Positions 1 to 11,436 are shown, counted from the stretch's first letter. The stretch: DNA of 64,000 nt from Posidonia oceanica (GCA_037176725.1 JAZBRS010000049.1:39796001-39860000); one strand, 5' to 3'. Notes: generated by a model not told the origin, from the letters alone. Numbers and translations are program-made.

Positions 1-479
1 GCCCTAGCCACCGACTGCGTGGAAATGTCGCCCACCGCCTCATGTCGGAGGAGTTCGAAGGTGGAAGAGAGTCGCTATTGCCGGAGAAGAGGAAGAAAGA
101 GGTTAAGAGCGGGAAGGTGAGGAGCCAAGGTGATAGGCGGTCTTTAAAGGCCTCGACACGTTGGATGCATATACTACTTGTGTCATACGTTTGACGCAGA
201 GAAATTTGGCGTCCTATTCCCAGAAGATGGTTCATACCTTGGACGCAATATACTCTAGCGTCATATGATGGACGCAGGAACATACAGCGTCCAATACTTC
301 AAAGCGACTTAAAATGTAGAATTTTGCCAAAAAGCCCCCAAATCAATTTTCTTCTAGTTCCAGAGGCTTCTACAAGCTAGAATGCGCATAGGGATGATGC
401 CATCATAATTTTTGAACCCTTAGAGAGCTCAGAATAATCTGGAGCACAACCAGACAAACAAAGCCAAAGAAGTATCCTT
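1..479. other. Retroelement-derived noncoding DNA, left edge
   Basis: No gene is visible. The stretch holds one dyad module (159-298) of the TTGGACGC/GCGTCCAA type found in LTRs further right, and ends with a degenerate first copy of the 34-bp unit (about 438-470) that recurs at 1.26-1.45 kb. It is probably part of a gypsy-type LTR or UTR whose remainder lies outside the window (inference). Confidence 0.4.
159..298. repeat. Dyad module 1 (TTGGACGC type), degenerate
   Basis: Four half-sites pair as dyads: GTTGGATGC with GTGTCAT, TTGACGC with GCGTCC, TTGGACGC with GCGTCAT, and ATGGACGC with GCGTCCAA. This is the same two-dyad layout seen 14 more times between 7.9 and 21.5 kb. Confidence 0.6.
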
Positions 480-776
480 TTATTCCCTTGGGCAACCCCC
501 TTTGAGATTTTATTTTTCAGTTTTCCTTGGACAACCCTCTCAACGTGTTTTATTTCAGTTTTCCTTGGGCAACCCCCTCGGTGATGTTTTGACTCGATTT
601 TTCCATGGGCAACCCCCCTGGTGATTTTTATTTTCAGTTTTCCTTGGACAACCCCCTCGGCGTATTTTATTTTAGTTTTCCCTTGGGCAACCCCCTCGGC
701 GATGTTTTAGTTCAGTTTTTGCTTGGGCAACCCCCTCAATAAGTCTTTTAGATTTCAGTTCTATCCCTTTCGCCTA
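480..776. repeat. Tandem array, 39-bp unit, about 7 copies
   Basis: The core TTGGGCAACCCCCTCGG, or TTGGACAACCC variants, recurs near 491, 529, 567, 606, 645, 684 and 724, a spacing of 38-39 bp. Each unit also holds a T-rich stretch ending in TTCAG. One further copy lies near 1,233. Arrays like this are known in the 3' UTRs of plant Tat/Ogre gypsy elements; assigning this one to such a UTR is inference. Confidence 0.75.
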
Positions 777-786
777 CACCCAAAGG

Positions 787-1225
787 TAAATCCTTGAGTG
801 TTGGATAAACCAGCTCAATCCTTGAGTGTTGGATAAAGCAGCTCAATCCTTGAGTGTTGGATAAACCCGCTCAAGCCCTTAAGTGTTGGATAAACCAGCT
901 CAATCCTTGAGTGTTGGATAAACCAGCTCAACTCTTGAGTGTTAGACAATCCAACTCGAGCCATGAGTGTTGGATAAACCAGCTCAACTCTTGAGTGTTG
1001 AACAATCCAGCTCAATCCTTGAGTGTTGGACAATCCAGCTCGATCCTTGAGTGTAGGATAAATTAGCTCAATCCTTGAGTGTTGGATAAACCAACTCAAC
1101 TCTTGAGTGCGTGCCATAAGTGTTGGTTAATCCAGCTCAATCCTTGAGTGATGGATGTCTGATCCAGCTCATTCTTCTCTAAGTGTTGGATGTTTGATCC
1201 AACTCAAGTCTTTTAAATGTCAGTT
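787..1225. repeat. Tandem array, 28-bp hairpin unit, about 15 copies
   Basis: The unit is CTTGAGTGTTGGATAAACCA followed by GCTCAATC, and repeats every 28-29 bp. TTGAG and CTCAA at its ends are reverse complements, and TGG/CCA inside them extend the potential stem, so every unit can fold as a hairpin. Point variation between copies (Ser/Leu-like alternation in any frame) shows that the 100-codon open frame across it is only a by-product of the repeat. Confidence 0.8.
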
Positions 1226-1261
1226 CGACCCCCTTGGGCAACCCTCTCGGCAAGTCTTTTA

Positions 1262-1452
1262 GTGGAACCCCGGAGCACAACCGGATAACCAAAGCAAGGA
1301 ACCCCAGAGCACAACCGGATGACCAAAGCAAGGAACCCCGGAGCATAATCGGGTTACTAAAGCAAAGAACCCCGGGTCAACAAAGCAAAGCAAACAATCC
1401 AAAAGCAGGTACCTCGGAGCACCACCGGGTCAACAAAGCAAAGCCAACGGTA
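1262..1452. repeat. Tandem array, about 34-bp unit, 5 copies
   Basis: The core GGAACCCCGGAGCACAACCGG followed by an AACCAAAGCAAG tail repeats near 1,264, 1,299 and 1,334, then in two shortened forms. CCGG...CCGG forms a small dyad. A diverged copy near 438 shows the array once flanked the 39-bp and 28-bp arrays on both sides. Confidence 0.65.
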
Positions 1453-2237
1453 TTACTGAACCCATCGCTCACTAACTCCTGGGTAAGAAGATGGCGGTCT
1501 CCGTCGAGAATGTAGGCAACATTCGATGAAAGGACACTTGATTCTAACGAGTAAAGCCAACGGTATTAGTGGACTCTGTGGATGTGGATTTGGGGGGGTG
1601 TTTAAGAAGATGACTGCGCTTCCACGTACGTCGTCAACTTTTGTGATCGCCACTCGCCTTTGGGTAGACAAGACACCTTGGGGGGAGATGATGAAGCTGT
1701 GAGTACTCGAATCACTGGATCGACAGCAGGATGTCGTCCAGCGGCTCCTTCATGTTATGTAAGCAATTTCCTTTCCTTCAAAACAAATGAGAATAAAAGA
1801 TGTAGATTAGTTCAAGTGTAGTAAATGTTAACAAAGAAAAACAGAGAATACTAGAAACAAATAGATCTAATACTAACCGGGGGTTGTTCCCCGCATGCAT
1901 ATGCTATGGGTCCTATTTTAAAGAATGCAATATGAAATGTAATGAAGAAGATTGGAAGAAGATACTCCCTTCACCCTCGTGCTGTATGCAGTGGAGTGGA
2001 AGTGGAGGCACGGTCGAAGCTCCGGCTAGGCTCGAGATCTCTGGGATCGTAGTTGGGATGTAGTAATCTCTGGGATCTTGGGTTTCTCTGGATTGAGGGT
2101 GGAGACTAGGGTTTCTGGCTTGAAAACTCTAGCTGTTTGAAGGTGGAAGCTTAAAATCCTAAAAACCTAAAGAGAATTTCTCCAAGATAGGTTTTCCTCA
2201 CAACTGGCCGGGAGTTCAAACACTGACCCACGGGGTC

Positions 2238-2245
2238 TATTTATA
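2238..2245 (-). promoter_or_regulatory. LTR A TATA box
   Basis: TCTATAAATAGA on the minus strand. It lies roughly 50 bp downstream of the nearest degenerate dyad (about 2,292-2,340) and is conserved in LTR E. Confidence 0.6.
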
Positions 2246-2289
2246 GACTCCAAGGGGTGTGGGTGGTTAACACATAGAAATTTCTAGAA

Positions 2290-2650
2290 AATGTGGCAGT
2301 TATGGCCAGTTGCTGCATGGGTAGGTGACTAAAGCTAGCAACTACCCAGTCAAACATGGAGAAAACCGTAGAAATTCGGTTGACGGGAACCACGATCATT
2401 AGTCGCCGGTTGGAGTGGCGCCTAATGGTCAAGGATCATGGAGAAGACCGAGGCAGTTCCACAACCGTCTAGTCGCCTGTTGAGGTAGCGCCTAAAGGTT
2501 GAGGAGTTAGTGGGAATTGACCGTGGAAAAGCAACTGTCTGATTCGGTTAACAGAGCCCACGACTGTCAGTCGCCACTTAGAGTGGCGCCTAGGTTAGTC
2601 ACCTGTTGACATGGCACCTATCCTAGTCGCCTCTCCAGTTGGCAACTAGC
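2290..2650 (-). repeat. Dyad cluster, TTAGTCGCC/GGCGCCTAA type
   Basis: At least four dyads: near 2,398-2,428 (TTAGTCGCC, nine-base spacer, GGCGCCTAA), 2,470-2,497, 2,568-2,592 and 2,594-2,620, each about 25-30 bp, plus a degenerate one near 2,300-2,335. They lie in the U3 part of LTR A, upstream of its TATA box. Confidence 0.7.
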
Positions 2651-3003
2651 AACGTCTTTTGCATTTTTAACCCTGTCTTTTAAGTTTAATCCAGAAAACT
2701 CGATTAAAAGCCCGTAAAACTTCAGATATCTCATGAAATCATAAAAACATCTTCTTTAACTCAAATCCGCCACAGATTTGAGTGGAAAAGTGTGCTCAAA
2801 GGTACTCAAACTTGCCACTAGTTTGGGCGAGTCAGCTCTGCCACAGCTAACGTCCTTAAGCTAAGTAGAATCAAGTGTTGTTTTTAAGCAAGTCACGAAA
2901 ACTCCAGAAAATGTATTATTAAAGCCTTAGTTATGTGATCTGGGTGCCTCAGAAGTTCCTGTCCTCTATGAACTCTGGGAAATGCGAAAATGGGATATCT
3001 ACA

Positions 3004-3020
3004 GATGCCCCTCCTTGGAG
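3004..3020 (-). promoter_or_regulatory. Polypurine tract of the gag-only element
   Basis: On the minus strand CTCCAAGGAGGGGCATC immediately precedes the TG of LTR A. The same GGAGGGGCATC precedes LTR F at 36,788. This is the plus-strand priming site expected directly upstream of a 3' LTR. Confidence 0.7.
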
Positions 3021-5336
3021 TTGATCTTGGAACAAGATTGAGTCCAAGGTAAGAACAAATGTCCCATTGAGCATATCCTGAAAGGGGAGCTCCATCTCAA
3101 ACAATCCGCCACAAGGGATAAAGGAAGATAATAAAAAAGGAAGAAGGGATGAACTGACTCGGTGTCGGGAGATTGCCGAACAGCCGGGTGGTTCGATTAA
3201 TTGCCGTCATATTGAAGACTCAGGCATGGAGGGGTCATGTCGGGGCTATTTGTCGCAACCGATGTCAAGACCAGGTCAACCATGTAGAGATGTACTTCAA
3301 CGGGGCAGAAGCTAGGGAGGAAATCGTGGGGCAGGACCCTTACACTATCGAAAAGGAGTGCTCCTGTGGCATCATGTTTGAGATTTTACTTGGATTGGAA
3401 TTGATAGAAGGATTGGTAGGAACTAGGTTGGCTCTAGGAGAATCACATGTCCTAAGGGTTTCTAACACTCTTGAAGAACAATGCTCTGTCCGTGCTCCAC
3501 TTCCAATGATATGAGAAAATGCATGGATGCATGATTCAACCAAACAAATGCAAATGCAAGGTCAACACACAATGCAATGAATGGTCCATATAGTAGGTTA
3601 GGCCGGCGGGGTACGGTTGGTCCCAAACCATATGGACATATGCAAAATGAATGAATGCAATTCGTTGTGGTCAAGTGTTTTCCGTCCTGGAGTGTGACCA
3701 GCACCCTCTGGAAAGGACCGTCGTCCCACAGCTCAACTTGGCAAATAAAGGAGTTCTATGATTAAAGAACCGGGTGAGGGAGTGAACCCTTCCTTTGCCA
3801 AACTGGGGTTTGCCTTTTAGTCAAAGTGGGTGTGCCTTTGCACACTATATGAGCCCCTTAGGCATGAACTCATTCTTTAGATTGTAAGCCTTAGTACCTG
3901 CACACTTAACAAAAGATGTTAGTAATCACAGGTGAACCTTTCCTAGTTCCTTTGGAGATTGACTAAGTTATACTTGTGTAGGGGGCAAAGTATTCCCGTA
4001 ATCAATATTGCTTGGGAACTAGGTGGAGGGAATTAGTCCTGGCCTCAGCGGAGAGATGGAGAATCGGAGCCTAGTAGACGCCGATTGTGAGTCACCGTAG
4101 ATGCTCTAAAGATGATTGCAGAAGCAATGTCTTTGTTGAGAAAACGCACCCAAGCCGTGAGACACACTTGAGTAGGACGCTATCTCCAAATCCGAGGTGA
4201 AATGATTGTTGCATCACCGGCCATGACTAATTCCAGTTTACCTACTTACTAAATTTTCACTCGTATGTAGGGTGGATGGTGCTTCTTTTTTTGTTGGTTT
4301 TCTATTTGGGATTTTCTGATTTTTTGGTATTTTTGGGATTTTCTATTTTTTGTATTTTGAGATCAATGAGCGTGGTCATAGCCTTCTTACTTAAAGATCT
4401 TACAGTATTGCCTCATATTATCTAGCGTGAGAGAACTTCCCTTCTAACATGCCTTCTCTTTTGAGACCTTAGGACCTCATACTAGCCTTAGTTTGATTAT
4501 TATATCCTTCATTTAATCAGTCCCTGAGCTTCTAGGATTCCCTGCCCCTTGTCTGTGAGTGAGATAGGTGGAGGAGGTTTGAAGTACAGTAAGCTCTCGA
4601 CTTTGGCTTAGGTCTTGAATACCACTTGCCTTTCCTTGACCCTTAATGCGTCTTTCTAGGATTTATGCTTTAGATTCATTGACAGCTTTTGCCATGTTCC
4701 TTTTCCGCTCTTTGGACAGCTCTTTGCTGATCTCTTTCAGTTGGACAGTTTCTTTTACTGTCTCTTTTCATTTGTTCCTCACTTGGACAGCTTCTTTGCT
4801 GCCTTCTTTCCTCTCTGTTTGGGCAGTTTTTACTGCCATCTTTTCTAGATGCTTTCTAAGTTATTTGGCAAGCGGTTCGTACCATAAGCCTCTGCTCTGA
4901 GTTTGCCATTCTCTTACCTCCCTGGTGCAAGTGTATGTGCAGACAGGACAGGGTTGAGGTTACCCTAGTTGTTCAGTTCCTTTTCTATTTGGGACGCAAC
5001 TTTCTTCCTTTGGCTAGGACCTAGTCTTTGGTTCCTTCTAGAGTTTAGCATGCTAATTAAGGGTGTATTGTATGTAACTCCCACGGATCTAAAGATGGCT
5101 TTAGGTTGTTACAACCAGTGGTTGGATCTTTCCTGGGTGTCACAGTCTCTGCTTAGGAACCTTAGGTAATATTTTGGCAGTTCTGCTTAATGCCTTAAGT
5201 TGTTAAATATAGTCCACACTCATCAATCATTTTTGTATTTATTTTTATAGTCTAACTTAGCACTAGTGATAAATAAAAATAGAGTACTGAAAGAAAGTGT
5301 CTTATTTACAAGTTTTACTTAGATTAACCACTGCCC
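3021..5336 (-). other. Noncoding region between gag and 3' LTR
   Basis: About 2.3 kb between the end of gag and the polypurine tract. I found no protease, reverse transcriptase, RNase H or integrase motif on either strand; the open frames here are short and unrelated to known proteins. By position it is a 3' UTR. The missing pol is what makes this element look gag-only. Confidence 0.6.
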
Positions 5337-7805
5337 TCAGTCGGGTTCAGTGGAACTTTGCACCTCCCTTCCCAGATGAGGGGGCTTACCTGAGGGGTGA
5401 CTGCGGAAGTCTGCCCCTGGCGTGTAGCAGTCAGGTGCTTGTGGCACATGTTCTTGTCTTTCTTTTGGTTTGCACCCTGCCCTTGCTTTCAGAGGGTTAG
5501 AGTTGGACTCATTCTGACCCGTTCCAGGCAGTGTGCCCCTGGTGGCTTTGTCTTGGAGTGAGGCTATCAGATGTCCTCCTCCTCTTGAAGTGTGGCTGCC
5601 GATGTGCTCTGCATTAACCTCTCCTTCATGAACACAGTGCTCATGACTGCCCCTAGTGTGTCCTCTTGTAGGATCAGGCGGTTTGGGAGGAGGATCAGCT
5701 CTTGCTTGGGCTGCTTGGAGAGCTTGGCAGAGTGAACTGAGTGCAGCTTCTGCTTTATACCAGTCTGAATCCGTGTATTCATTGTAGATGGGAAACTGGT
5801 CTTCTTCTGTTAAGCCCTGGAACATTTGAATGTCCACTGTCTCCTCGTCGGGCCAATCTATGTCAGTGTACTCATCATAGATGGGCGACCAGTCACCTTC
5901 CATTAAGTTCTGGGGCACATAAGGATTCAGAGTAGGTGTTGAGGGTGCCTTAGGATTAAGGTCCTCTTTGCTTGATAAGCTTTGTTCTGAATTTGCCCGT
6001 ATGCACTGGATGTTTGCAAGCTTAGATCGAGCAGCAGATAAGATGACCTCTGCATCCGCGTAAGCCACTCGATGGTTGAATGAGGGTTCTTGATGTATCT
6101 GTTGGTGTCCTTGTTGAGCCGCCTTTAGTCTTGCTTTGAGCTCAGGCCACATGATATCACCCTTGTCATTAAGATTATGAATTTTATCTTTGACGGTGAA
6201 GCATTCTTCAAGGGTGTGCCCATTGTAAGGGCAGTACTTGGACATATCAGCATTAGGATAACTCGGACTGGGCTCTGGGTGCTACAGATCTCCACATTCA
6301 ACCAGCATCCTGAATGTATCGGGGATTGATTCAGGAAGCGGAGGATAGTTTTGCCTTTAAGGGCCTTTGTAGCTTTGTGGAGGAGGGACACTGTGATAGT
6401 TCCTCAGCCCCTGTGGTTGCCCCTCGTATCTTTGCTGGGCATGTACTGGATAATCAGGTGGCTGTTGTTGTTGGTGCTGCATTGACTGCACTAACTGCCC
6501 CTGGTACTGCGCTGATTGGCTCAGGTACTGCTCTGGCTGATACTGGGTCAGTTGCCCTTTGGCCAAGAGTGATTGCTCAAACTGGTATTGGCCCTTCTGC
6601 TTCTGCTGGATTGAGACCTGTGCCATGTCACCGATAATCTGTTCAAGTGTATAGCCAATGCCCTTCTTTTTGCCCCTTCCCTTGAGCTCTAAGAATGGTA
6701 GGTCCTCTTTGTGACGAAGGATCCTTGCAGCGCGTTCGTGTAGCTGAGGGTATGTTTGGAGGTCACTCATCAGTAGCCCTGTTCTGAGTGCTCCTGTAGC
6801 GTTTCGGGCGATGATCTCGACAGCTTGGCTTTCAAGAACATAGCATTTAGACCTTGCAGCCGTGTCTCTCCATCTACCTGCAAAAGTAGCAAACTCCTCA
6901 TCAGGTTTCATCTTTTCAGCGAGGAGGTCGCTCATTGTAGGCTCGTGCTGGATGCGATGGACATATTGGCGCAGAAATTTCTCCTGGACCATCCTGAAGT
7001 CACTGAGATCATATGTTGTGAGCATGTTGAACCATCCCAGTGCTTCTCCTTCCAAGCTCTTAAAGAAGAGGTAGATTATAAGCCCATTGTCATATTGATA
7101 GAGTAGAGCGTCCATGGCAAATGTGGCTAGATGACCCCTTGGATCCTTTATTCCACTGTATTTCCTCATTTCTGGCATTTTAAATCCATGTGGAAGAACA
7201 AAATGAGGAAACTTAGAAGTGTCAAACCCTGTCGGTGCTTTAGATGTAACTCCCGCCTCTGTGAGTGCTTCAGAGATCATTCTCTTGATGTCCTGTCCCG
7301 GCATGGCTTGTTGTCCCTGGTTTAGGTGCCCGTGTGTTTGGTGGTAGGGTGGTGATAGAGGGTCGTATGGTGGAGAGAAGGGTTGGGTTTGATGTAGAAT
7401 GTAGTATGATTGTGTGTTAACAAGAGGTTGTTGTGTGTGTGTTATTCTAGGATATTGTGGTTGATATGATGGCATGGTTTGATGCATGGAAAGATAGGTT
7501 GGTGTTGCGTGGTATGGTGTGAATGAACTTTGGTTAGGGAAGTTTATAGTGGGGCTTGGTGGAATGTTGTATGCGTGAGTGGGCGTTATTAATGGGTTTT
7601 GGTGGTTGTTTGGGAAAGAAAGTTGGTGGATGGATGAGGTTTGTAGGCTCCTAAATGAGGGATGGTGGTGCCGTGCTAATAGTTGATAGATCTCATTAGT
7701 TGCGTCCTCAGATAAATAGGAAGCGGTCGTTGTAGGCACTACTTGGGAGGTTACCCTGGGGTTCACGTGTTCAAATGGGGTACTCCGTTTTGGCACTCCC
7801 TTCAT
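5337..7805 (-). pseudogene. gag: Ty3/gypsy gag polyprotein, two in-frame stops
   Basis: One minus-strand frame of about 823 codons runs from 7,805 to 5,337, broken only by TAA at 6,357-6,359 and TAG about 80 bases on. Residues 1-170 are Pro/Gln/Tyr/His-rich. The retrotransposon gag domain follows (about 190-400), with FKMPEMRKYSGIKDP, GEALGWFNML, DEEFATFAGRWRD and a Leu-rich end. After the stops comes a knuckle-like segment, YCPYNGHTLEECFTVKDKI, in which the usual Cys/His spacing is incomplete, then an acidic, Pro-rich tail. Gag would form the particle that packages element RNA. The first codons overlap the LTR C end sequence (GAAGGGAGTGCCAAAA), so the true N-terminus is probably lost. Both stops are explained by C-to-T changes in Gln codons. 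Confidence 0.85.
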
Positions 7806-7937
7806 CGTAATGTAGTCTGTTGCATTAGGTCACCTCTAGAAGCTCTTTGGCCAGCTCAAGTACTCTCATCTAACTTATTGACACTTGTCCCTGTGATTGA
7901 GATGCCAAAATTGGCAAGTTGGCATTTGAGTGTGTTG

Positions 7938-8231
7938 AACGCTGGATACTCTAGCATCCAATGTTGGACGCGGTGAACAATAACGTCCAACAACCTAGTT
8001 TTCTGTTTCCCCAAACTTGCCTTATTTGGCTAAAGTCAAAGTCCGTGTTTTGCCTCCACTAAAGGTCCTTTGACCAGTCAAGGCTTTAATTGGCCATAAT
8101 GGTCATTAATCAGCCACTTATTGAGGAATATTCTTTGATCCTGGCATCTTCGCCTCGGAGCATCATTGGACACTGGGTATTCCAGCGTCCAACATTGGAC
8201 GCTGTAATGGTCAGCGTCCAACACTTCTGAA
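7938..8231 (+). repeat. Dyad modules 2 and 3 in LTR C
   Basis: Module 2 (about 7,938-7,998) and module 3 (8,166-8,231) each hold two adjacent dyads. The second dyad of module 3 is perfect: TTGGACGCTG at 8,195-8,204, a seven-base loop, CAGCGTCCAA at 8,212-8,221. Module 3 ends about 55 bp before the TATA box. Confidence 0.85.
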
Positions 8232-8285
8232 ATAGGAAAGTTGCTGACTTGGCCTTTGTGTCCTTATTTGTTCCTCCCCTGCTTC

Positions 8286-8292
8286 TATAAAA
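8286..8292 (+). promoter_or_regulatory. LTR C TATA box
   Basis: CTTCTATAAAAGTAGGGG, conserved at the matching site of LTR B. It would set the start of the retrotransposon transcript. Confidence 0.65.
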
Positions 8293-8964
8293 GTAGGGGT
8301 ACCCCCACTAGGTCAGAAGATGGATTTTTTAGGATTTTCTTGAGAGAGGAACCCAATTTTAGAAGAATTATTGAGCAAGTAGAAAGTGTTTTCAGCTAGA
8401 ATCTCGAGAGAAGTTATGTGGAGAAAGAGTTTTTGAGAGAGCTTGAGTCCCCCTCTGTCGTCAGTGACATCATGTCGACACCTCTTGCATTCTGTGCATA
8501 GATAAAAAGGGGGCTCTCTTTAGTTTTCCTTTTCTTTTCATATCATATGTTTAATTTCGTAGTATAGCAAAGCATTTCATTTCATATATTGATGTAGCTA
8601 TGAATTCATACATAGTTCCAACCGGGGGGATAAAACCCCTCGGGTGAGTATTTTTCTTTTCTTATTTCATGTCATTTATTTATTTGCCTTGAGTCATATA
8701 CTACACTTTATTAATCCACATCTTTAAAATCAGTTTTGCAAGGAGAAGAAGAAGAAGAAGAAGAAACTCACCAAGGTAGCAGAACCCACAACCATCACAC
8801 ATCTCCCCAAGACGTCTCGAGCGCCAGCGAAAGCGAACCGAGAGTGTCAATCACACCAATTCCGTCACCTGTGGAGTGACGGAGTTGGATACAAAAAAGG
8901 GGCAACGAGGAAGCACAAATAGATACAACAAGCTTCTCCTAACCAAAAACCCCATATCCACAGA

Positions 8965-8981
8965 TTGGCGATCATAGTGGG
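8965..8981 (+). promoter_or_regulatory. Primer-binding site C
   Basis: TGGCGATCATAGTGGGA lies three bases after the LTR end. The same site in related elements is TGGCGATCACGGTGGGA (B) and TGGCGATCACGATGGGA (E). TGG plus this position marks a tRNA primer site; I cannot name the tRNA with confidence. Confidence 0.65.
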
Positions 8982-9029
8982 AGGGTTAGAAGTGCCCCCG
9001 TGTTAGGTGAGTATTCTCTTCTTCTTCGT

Positions 9030-9853
9030 ACTTTTCCTTTGTAACCGTAGAAACCATACATGAAAGATAGCATCTCAAATCCTGCTGTATTGTCCACTAG
9101 CAAATCAATAAGTGGCAAAGGGAAGTTGTCCTTGGGACAGGCGGCGTTGAGATTGCGATAGTCAATGCAAACTTGAACTTTCCTATCCTTCTTGGCCACT
9201 GGCACTATGTTTGAGACCTAACTGGGGTACACAACCACCCTGATGAACTTTACTTTATGAAGCTTGTCAATTTCTTCTTTTACTTTAAGCGCAAGCTCCG
9301 GCCTTAATCACCAGAGCTCATGTCGTGCTCCGGCCTTACTTTGTAGAAGTGTTGAGGTGCGACCGGCTCATGTCGTGGAGGAGATGCCTAGTGATGGTGA
9401 TAATCCGGTTGAGGCTGATTGCCCATCGTCGGTGCTTGGAGATGCTGTTCTTGGTGCCCGTAGGGCGGATAGACTCTTTCCTAGTATTCACCATGCGGTA
9501 TGTGATTTTGTTCCTGAATCAAGGGGTTTGCCCTTGATTTATAAGCTCCGTTGAGTGCTGTACCATGTCCTGGGTGATTCGTATCTGGCGGTGGGTTACC
9601 ATATTGTCCCTGGTATAGATCGTCAGGGGTATGGTCCGCAATTGGCCTTCGTTGTCTTTCACCGAGGTAGGGTGGCTGCTGGAGGTTGTTCTGACACGGC
9701 CCCGTAGGGGTTGATGTCTCTTCGTTTAAGAACTGATAAATGGCTTTATACTCGATCGAGTCTGGATCCAAGGCTTCTCTCCCGCCGTACTTGCTGAGTC
9801 TGACCTCTCTCTTTCTAGTTGTTTAGCTTCAAAGACTTGATGGTTCATCATTG
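9030..9853 (-). pseudogene. pol: Ty3/gypsy gag-pol linker and truncated reverse transcriptase
   Basis: On the minus strand a linker frame starts near 9,853 (includes SKYGGREALDPDSIEYKAIY) and runs with stops to about 9,300. From about 9,290 the start of a gypsy reverse transcriptase follows: VKEEIDKLHKVKFIRVV, a stop where the family has Trp, then VPVAKKDRK, CIDYRNLNAACPKDNFPLP and LSFMYGF. Homology ends near 9,030 at the leader of LTR C, so the catalytic YxDD region and everything after it are gone. Frames differ between linker and RT, so an indel or junction lies near 9,300. Confidence 0.7.
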
Positions 9854-9882
9854 TAGCAACTAATATATTGAGATGAGATTGG

Positions 9883-11150
9883 CTTCAGGGCGTAATACGC
9901 CTCAAAATGCAGCGTACGACATTGGACACAGAGTTTTCAGCGTTCAACGCCCTCAGCTGTATTCCTCTGTTCTTCATTGTCTTCACTGTTTCTTTCTTCT
10001 CTCTATTTTTTTTGCTTTTCTTTCTTTTTCCTCTCTCATTTTTCTTTTCCTTTTCTCTTTTTTTTTCTCTCTTCTTTTTTTCCCCTCTTTCTTTTTTATT
10101 CTTTTTCTCTTTTTTTTTTATTCCCTTTTTTTTTCTTTTACATAAATGAAGGATTACAAGTGCTTACAAAAAGGAAATTACAAAATTTTGCGATTTAATA
10201 CAAGTTCCTAAAAAGTAAAAAACTGAATATAAAACTATCACTGTCACTATTTTGTTTTCAAATGTTTTACCCTGCAATCAATCCACCACAGAAAAGCTAG
10301 AAAAGAAACGGCCAAGCAAAGAATGCATTAGACGCGGTATCTACAGCATCCAACGTTAGACGTAGAGATTCCAGCGGCTAACACCCTATTACAAAGAACT
10401 ACACATAAACACTTTCAGATAGCGATTTAAAGTTTTAATTTCTGTTTTCGCTTTGAGCTTAGTGTCTTAAACCTACGTAGCTCTCAGGGTACCTTAAGGC
10501 TTAGGTATGGCTTCTTTTCCGGGATTTCTATGGCTCCTCACAAAATCGGTAAATATTTTTTTTGGTACTGTCCCCTACCTTAACTCCTAAGGATGCTAAG
10601 GGGAGCCCAAATACACTTAGGTCCCTACCCCGTAGAGGTAGAACCCAGCGTACTCAAGATTGATCGGGTCTCTCGCGGGACAATCACAACAAACACAATC
10701 AAACCACTGAAAGGGGGAGGGAGGAATATAAATCAAAACTTAAGGTTCTAATTAACATTCACAAAAAGCCAAGGAAGAAGAAGGGCCGCTTGTGAAAGAA
10801 AATGATAATACAAGCACCTTTTCTAGGCCCTTTGCAACAGAGGTGCTCGGGACCTAAACGGTTACTAATATAACTCAAGAAATGATACAAGCAATTAGTT
10901 CCCAATAAGGGTCATGCAAGTCATATAGAAAGATTCGATTTTTTTGATTTTTTTATTATTTTTGAAAAGCACCCAAAAATTAAGGTTCTAGTCCCTACGG
11001 CAAAGCCGATCACCTCACACCTCAATCCGTGGGTCAGTTATAAAAAGAAAACTAAGAAAAACTTTTAAAACAGAAGGGTCTCTGTACAGTGGTCGTTGGA
11101 CGCGTATACTGGACCGTCCAATGTCGGACGCTACAGATCGCGCGTATAAC
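9883..11150. repeat. Dyad modules 4, 5 and 6 (TTGGACGC type)
   Basis: Module 4 at about 9,883-9,955 (degenerate: GGCGTAATACGCC and TTGGACACAG...AGCGTTCAA). Module 5 at 10,326-10,390 (TTAGACGC...GCATCCAA, then TTAGACGT...GCGGCTAA). Module 6 at 11,093-11,150 (TTGGACGC...CGTCCAA, then TCGGACGC). They are spaced about 0.4-0.75 kb apart in the leader region. Confidence 0.6.
9975..10140. repeat. Polypyrimidine low-complexity tract
   Basis: Almost pure T and C on the plus strand. It keeps three overlapping Phe/Leu/Ser-rich frames open, which are compositional artefacts. Confidence 0.85.
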
Positions 11151-11419
11151 GTACTGACAGTGTTTTTTCAGAAAAACAGTAGCTTTTAAAGATCACCCCC
11201 ACGCCCGAGAATCCCAGAGAGAAAGGGGGTGATTTCAGTAATTTTGGACGTTAAAAGAAAGCAAGAAAATATCACGGTGCCTCGAAATACTATGAGGAAT
11301 TTCACTTCTTTAAAACTTAAGAAAAAACTAAGAAACTAAAAATTAAAAGTAGGAATGTCAATAATGAGGAGGAAGAAGAAAGAAGGGCTTACTCACCTTG
11401 CACGGGGCACTTTTAGCCA

Positions 11420-11436
11420 TCCCACCGTGATCGCCA
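11420..11436 (-). promoter_or_regulatory. Primer-binding site B
   Basis: Minus strand TGGCGATCACGGTGGGA, five bases after the LTR B end. It faces the primer site of LTR C (8,965-8,981) across 2.4 kb. Confidence 0.65.

Larger units (their letters stand above)
1577..3003 (-). mobile_element. Gypsy LTR A (3' LTR of a gag-only element)
   Basis: On the minus strand the LTR begins TGTAGATATCCCATTTTCGC at 3,003 and is preceded by a polypurine tract, so it is a 3' LTR. It carries a cluster of TTAGTCGCC/GGCGCCTAA dyads (about 2,290-2,650) and a TATA box (TATAAATA, 2,238-2,245). The inner end near 1,577 is set by alignment with LTR E at 30.2-31.8 kb, a collinear relative sharing the block near 1,590-1,740 and the GGGGTTGTTCCCCGCATGC block. 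No primer site follows, so the left boundary is a junction with the arrays. Confidence 0.75.
7790..8961 (+). mobile_element. Gypsy LTR C, 5' end truncated
   Basis: Homologous over its whole length, in opposite orientation, to LTR B (11,442-12,810). It shares the GGCACTCCCTTCAT start, two dyad modules, a TATA box at 8,286, a GTACCCCCAC motif after it, the GTGCATAGATAAAAAGGGG block and the CGGGGGGATAAAACCCCTCG block. It ends ATATCCACA at 8,961, three bases before a primer site. The canonical TGTAGATATCC start is missing because the LTR is fused at about 7,790 to the opposing gag. Confidence 0.75.
9860..11419 (-). other. 5' leader of element B, noncoding
   Basis: About 1.5 kb between primer site B and the linker frame. 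It holds dyad modules 4-6 and a 170-bp pyrimidine tract. No protein motif was found. Confidence 0.5.

Noticed and set aside
480..1452. CRISPR-like repeat arrays
   Set aside because: Units are contiguous or differ gradually, there are no unique spacers of constant length, no cas genes, and the context is a plant retroelement.
4646..5169. Two plus-strand Phe/Leu/Ser-rich frames
   Set aside because: Antisense to a retroelement UTR, hydrophobic by composition only, no domain.
9873..10198. Phe/Leu-rich small membrane-like proteins
   Set aside because: Products of a pure pyrimidine tract in three overlapping frames.
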